Shown one piece after another: positions 61,187 to 64,000 of a stretch of DNA of 64,000 bases. The stretch spans positions 18,656,704-18,720,703 of the forward strand of contig NC_037258.1 of assembly GCF_000002425.4 (NCBI RefSeq), written 5' to 3'. The translations under genes were made by a program, and so were the position numbers. The notes under the pieces were generated by a model that was not told the origin of the DNA, did no database searches, and was given only the letters and a program-made list of their open reading frames with translations. The number at the start of each line of letters is the position of its first letter. Position 1 is the first letter of the stretch. Source of the DNA: Physcomitrium patens. Its lineage: Eukaryota; Streptophyta; Bryopsida; Funariales; Funariaceae.

Positions 61187-63893
61187 CAATATCCTTTTTG
61201 AGAATGAAGCGAAGTCCATAAAATGTCTCTTTGTTTACTCCATAGTGTAAAAATTCACTTGTGGCATACAAAAGCAAACCAAGGACTACATGGGTGCAAG
61301 AATGGCCGGGTCAAATGGTTCTCGCGGGAAGTTCAACTTATTGGACTGAAGGAGTAGAACATGGTCTCAACACCAACACCATGCAACAATTTTTAGACAA
61401 TGTGCAGGTATTTGTTTTGTACACTACAATGAAGTATCCTAATATGTCATTTGATATGCTACTTTTGTTTTGAAGTGTGTTTACTAACAAAAGATAGAAT
61501 TATTGATTTCTATGACTTTCTAATAATTTATTTCACTCTTATAATGATTCAATATTTCTTCAACTATGATACACTTACTTACATTTAGATATTTCTCATA
61601 AGCATATGGTTGAGAAAGATGTTTGAGGTTCAGAATTATTTCTTAACTTGTTTTCAAGAATATTTTATAACACTAATCCAAAAAAAAATTGATTGTTTTG
61701 TAGGTTGCACAATTATTTGATTTAACCAACCTTGTTCAAAAACCTCTTGCAACTCTTGCAAGGTTAACTTTAAGAGCTCTTATTGTGATAGATGTTCATG
61801 CACGTGATGTTGTCCAACTTCTAATTAATGATAAGGTACAAAATAAAACTTTGAAATGTATTGGATATTAGCTCAATTATTTTTTAAAATTACTCTTGAA
61901 CTTTGAAACATATATATAAACCATTCCAATTTTCTACCTCATTTATTCCATTATTGATTTATTTTTCAAACAAAAAAACATACACATTTATATATATATA
62001 TATATATATATACATACATACATATATAATTTCCTCAAGATAGCTTGAAGATTGGTTTATGTACTGTTTTGTGTTGAAAATGTAGATACAATCTGCAATG
62101 GAGTTTGAGTGGGTTAGTCAATTGCGATACTATTGGGAGAATGATGGCTTGTGGGTGAAAATGGTGCAAGCTTCACTTTCCTATGGTTATGAGTATCTTG
62201 GCAACACCCCGCGTCTTGTGATCACCCCTCTCACAGATCGTTGTTACATGACTCTCATGGGTGCCCTTCACCTCAGTCTCGGTGGTGCACCTGCAGGACC
62301 GGCTGGAACGGGAAAGACAGAGACAACAAAGGACTTGGCCAAAGCAATGGCTAAACAATGTGTCGTATTCAATTGCTCGGATGGCCTTGACTACCTCGCC
62401 ATGGGTAAATTTTTCAAAGGCTTAGCAAGTAGTGGAGCGTGGGCATGCTTTGATGAGTTCAATCGCATTGACCTCGAAGTTCTCTCAGTCATTGCCCAAC
62501 AAATCTTAACCATCCAACTTGCCATTCAACAAAAATTGAAGCGGTTTATTTTTGAAGACACTGAAATTTCACTGGATCCCTCCTGTTCTGTTTATATCAC
62601 CATGAATCCTGGGTACCTTATCTGTATCATATTTTTAGTTCAAAATAATAAATATAAATGTTTGATTTGGAATGAAGTTAAATCTAATTTGATTTGCTAG
62701 CATAAACCAAACCTTCAACTACTGCATTTTTGGTAATTGTTTAGATCACAAGAAAAATAAAAGTAAAAAATGGTAACAGATATGCAGGACGATCTGAACT
62801 TCCAGACAACTTAAAAGCATTGTTCAGACCATGTGCTATGATGGTTCCAGATTATGCTCTCATTGGTGAGATAAGTTTGTTTTCATTTGGGTTTCAAAAT
62901 GCTAAAAAATTGGCTGCCAAGATGGTCACAACTTTCAAGTTGTGCTCAGAGCAACTTTCCTCACAGGTAGGTCATACCTTTGAAAAAACTATATTCAGAT
63001 TTGTAAATTACCATACTCATTTTCTCAATTAATAATTAAATAAATATATAAATAAAGCTAAAATTTATACTCATCTTCTAATACATGTTTAAAAAAACAT
63101 TTAACTACAATATTCCATCAACATTCTACACCATTTTTTTCATCCATGTTTGATTACACCTCATGCTTCACACATGCGCACACACACACACACATCTATA
63201 TATATATATATATATATATACTTTAAAATCCTAGTGTTTGATAAAAATATGAAAAACAAAATATACACATACATACAAACATACATATACATATTGAGGT
63301 TGGTGTGAGATTGTAGGATCATTATGACTATGGTATGAGAGCTGTAAAAAGTGTCATTACAGCCGCTGGTAATTTGAAGCGTGAATACCCAGACGAAAAC
63401 GAGGATGTATTGCTCCTTTGCGGACTTCGCGACATCAATGTTCCAAAGTTCTTGATACAAGACTTGCCCTTATTTGCAGGCATTATCACAGACCTGTTTC
63501 CTGGGGTGGTGCCCCCAACCATTGTCTATGACAGTCTTCTGGGTGCCCTTGCAAAATGTTGTCTAAAATCCAATCTTCAACTTGTGCCAACGTTTACAGA
63601 GAAGGTTGTTCTTACATTCATTTCCAAGATATACCATCTATTTCTTTTGCTATTTTCAACATGATTATAAATATAATAATAATTATTATTATTATATTGT
63701 CTCATAAAATGGTTTGCAAGTGATAATGTGATTGGAGATGTTTGAACAGATCATTCAATTGTATGAGACTACTTTGGTGAGGCATGGGCTCATGCTTGTT
63801 GGTCCCACTGGAGGTGGTAAAACAAGCAACTACCGAACTCTAGCCGGAGCAATGTCGCTCCTCAATGGTGATGGTGAACAAAAATATGAAAAG
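54759..63893 (+). CDS. Axonemal dynein heavy chain (inner-arm type), partial
   Basis: Exons with GT-AG borders and matching phases: 54759-55042, 55234-55473, 55861-56143, 56498-56749, 56914-57098, 57258-about 57420, about 57555-57738, 58064-58309, 58640-58993, 59335-59598, 59754-60143, 60337-60564, 61009-61101, 61246-61407, 61704-61835, 62086-62612, 62780-62966, 63317-63604, 63750-63893. The linker and tail come first ([24 protein letters not shown]). AAA1 has Walker A GPAGTGKT (62296-62319) and Walker B region [14 protein letters not shown]2 has GPTGGGKT (63801-63824). The rest of the motor is beyond the window. The product would drive flagellar bending in sperm. DNAH-type motifs and the loss of outer arms in land plants favour an inner-arm dynein; the subtype is not decided. 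The exon 6/7 junction is unresolved, and upstream exons are probably missing. Confidence 0.85.
55112..55136. repeat. (TA)n in dynein intron 1
   Basis: One of nine TA tracts in introns of this gene. The others are at about 55733-55771, 58016-58036, 58355-58377, 60699-60720, 61152-61184, 61989-62011, 63197-63220 and 63938-63961. Confidence 0.95.
57453..57541. repeat. (ATT)n and T28 tracts in a dynein intron
   Basis: An ATT repeat at about 57453-57483 and a run of T at 57514-57541. They lie between exons 6 and 7, close to the unresolved splice junction. A run of about 31 A lies in a later intron at 58553-58583. Confidence 0.9.
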
Positions 63894-64000
63894 GTTGTTC
63901 ACCCTAAACCCTTCCAAATATACATGTTTAGACACAATATATATATATATATATATATATATGTTTCATATGATTCTTTTATAATAATAACAAACAAACA

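Noticed and set aside
1..64000. CRISPR arrays, operons or bacterial signals
   Set aside because: None seen; introns, LTR elements and a nuclear-type tRNA show a eukaryotic nuclear locus.

Overview
The window looks like nuclear DNA of a land plant with swimming sperm, most likely a moss or other bryophyte. Three observations point that way: an axonemal dynein heavy chain gene (absent from flowering plants), a BODYGUARD-type alpha/beta hydrolase (a land-plant cuticle family), and a plant-type tRNA-Asn, all set among AT-rich Ty3/gypsy retroelements. The species is not identifiable from the sequence alone.

Layout. 1-6.5 kb is strongly decayed, AT-rich retroelement DNA: two minus-strand LTR remnants and a 5'-truncated plus-strand chromovirus (element E). 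6.5-9.3 kb is an island of more balanced composition with no recognisable gene. 9.3-25.3 kb is a nest three insertions deep. Decayed element C (minus) was split by element A (minus, 11026-23693, TSD TGCTG), whose gag was split by element B (plus, 16405-22778, TSD GATAC). A and B have LTR pairs that differ at only 3 positions each, yet their gag/pol reading frames carry several stops. 25.3-31.1 kb is a decayed gypsy element of another family (D), whose integrase is interrupted by a 1.7 kb island of different composition. 31.1-33.3 kb is AT-rich with no gene.

Genes. A five-exon BODYGUARD-like hydrolase is at 34931-37198 (+). A tRNA-Asn(GUU) is at 38905-38978 (+) and sits exactly at a strand-composition switch. 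A broken LINE is at about 41.9-44.3 kb (-). A twelve-exon gene for the regulator of the MON1-CCZ1 complex (Mic1/RMC1 family, 759 aa) is at 44876-50517 (-). The tail and first two AAA modules of an axonemal dynein heavy chain run from 54759 (+) past the right edge.

The most unusual content is in the retroelements. A small third ORF lies between pol and the 3' LTR and is recognisable in four separate copies (A, B, C, E). The LTR of A carries long, perfectly phased heat-shock-element arrays directly upstream of its TATA box. In B, gag and pol are in different frames and meet at a canonical GGGAAAC -1 slippery heptamer; A shows the same frame relation.
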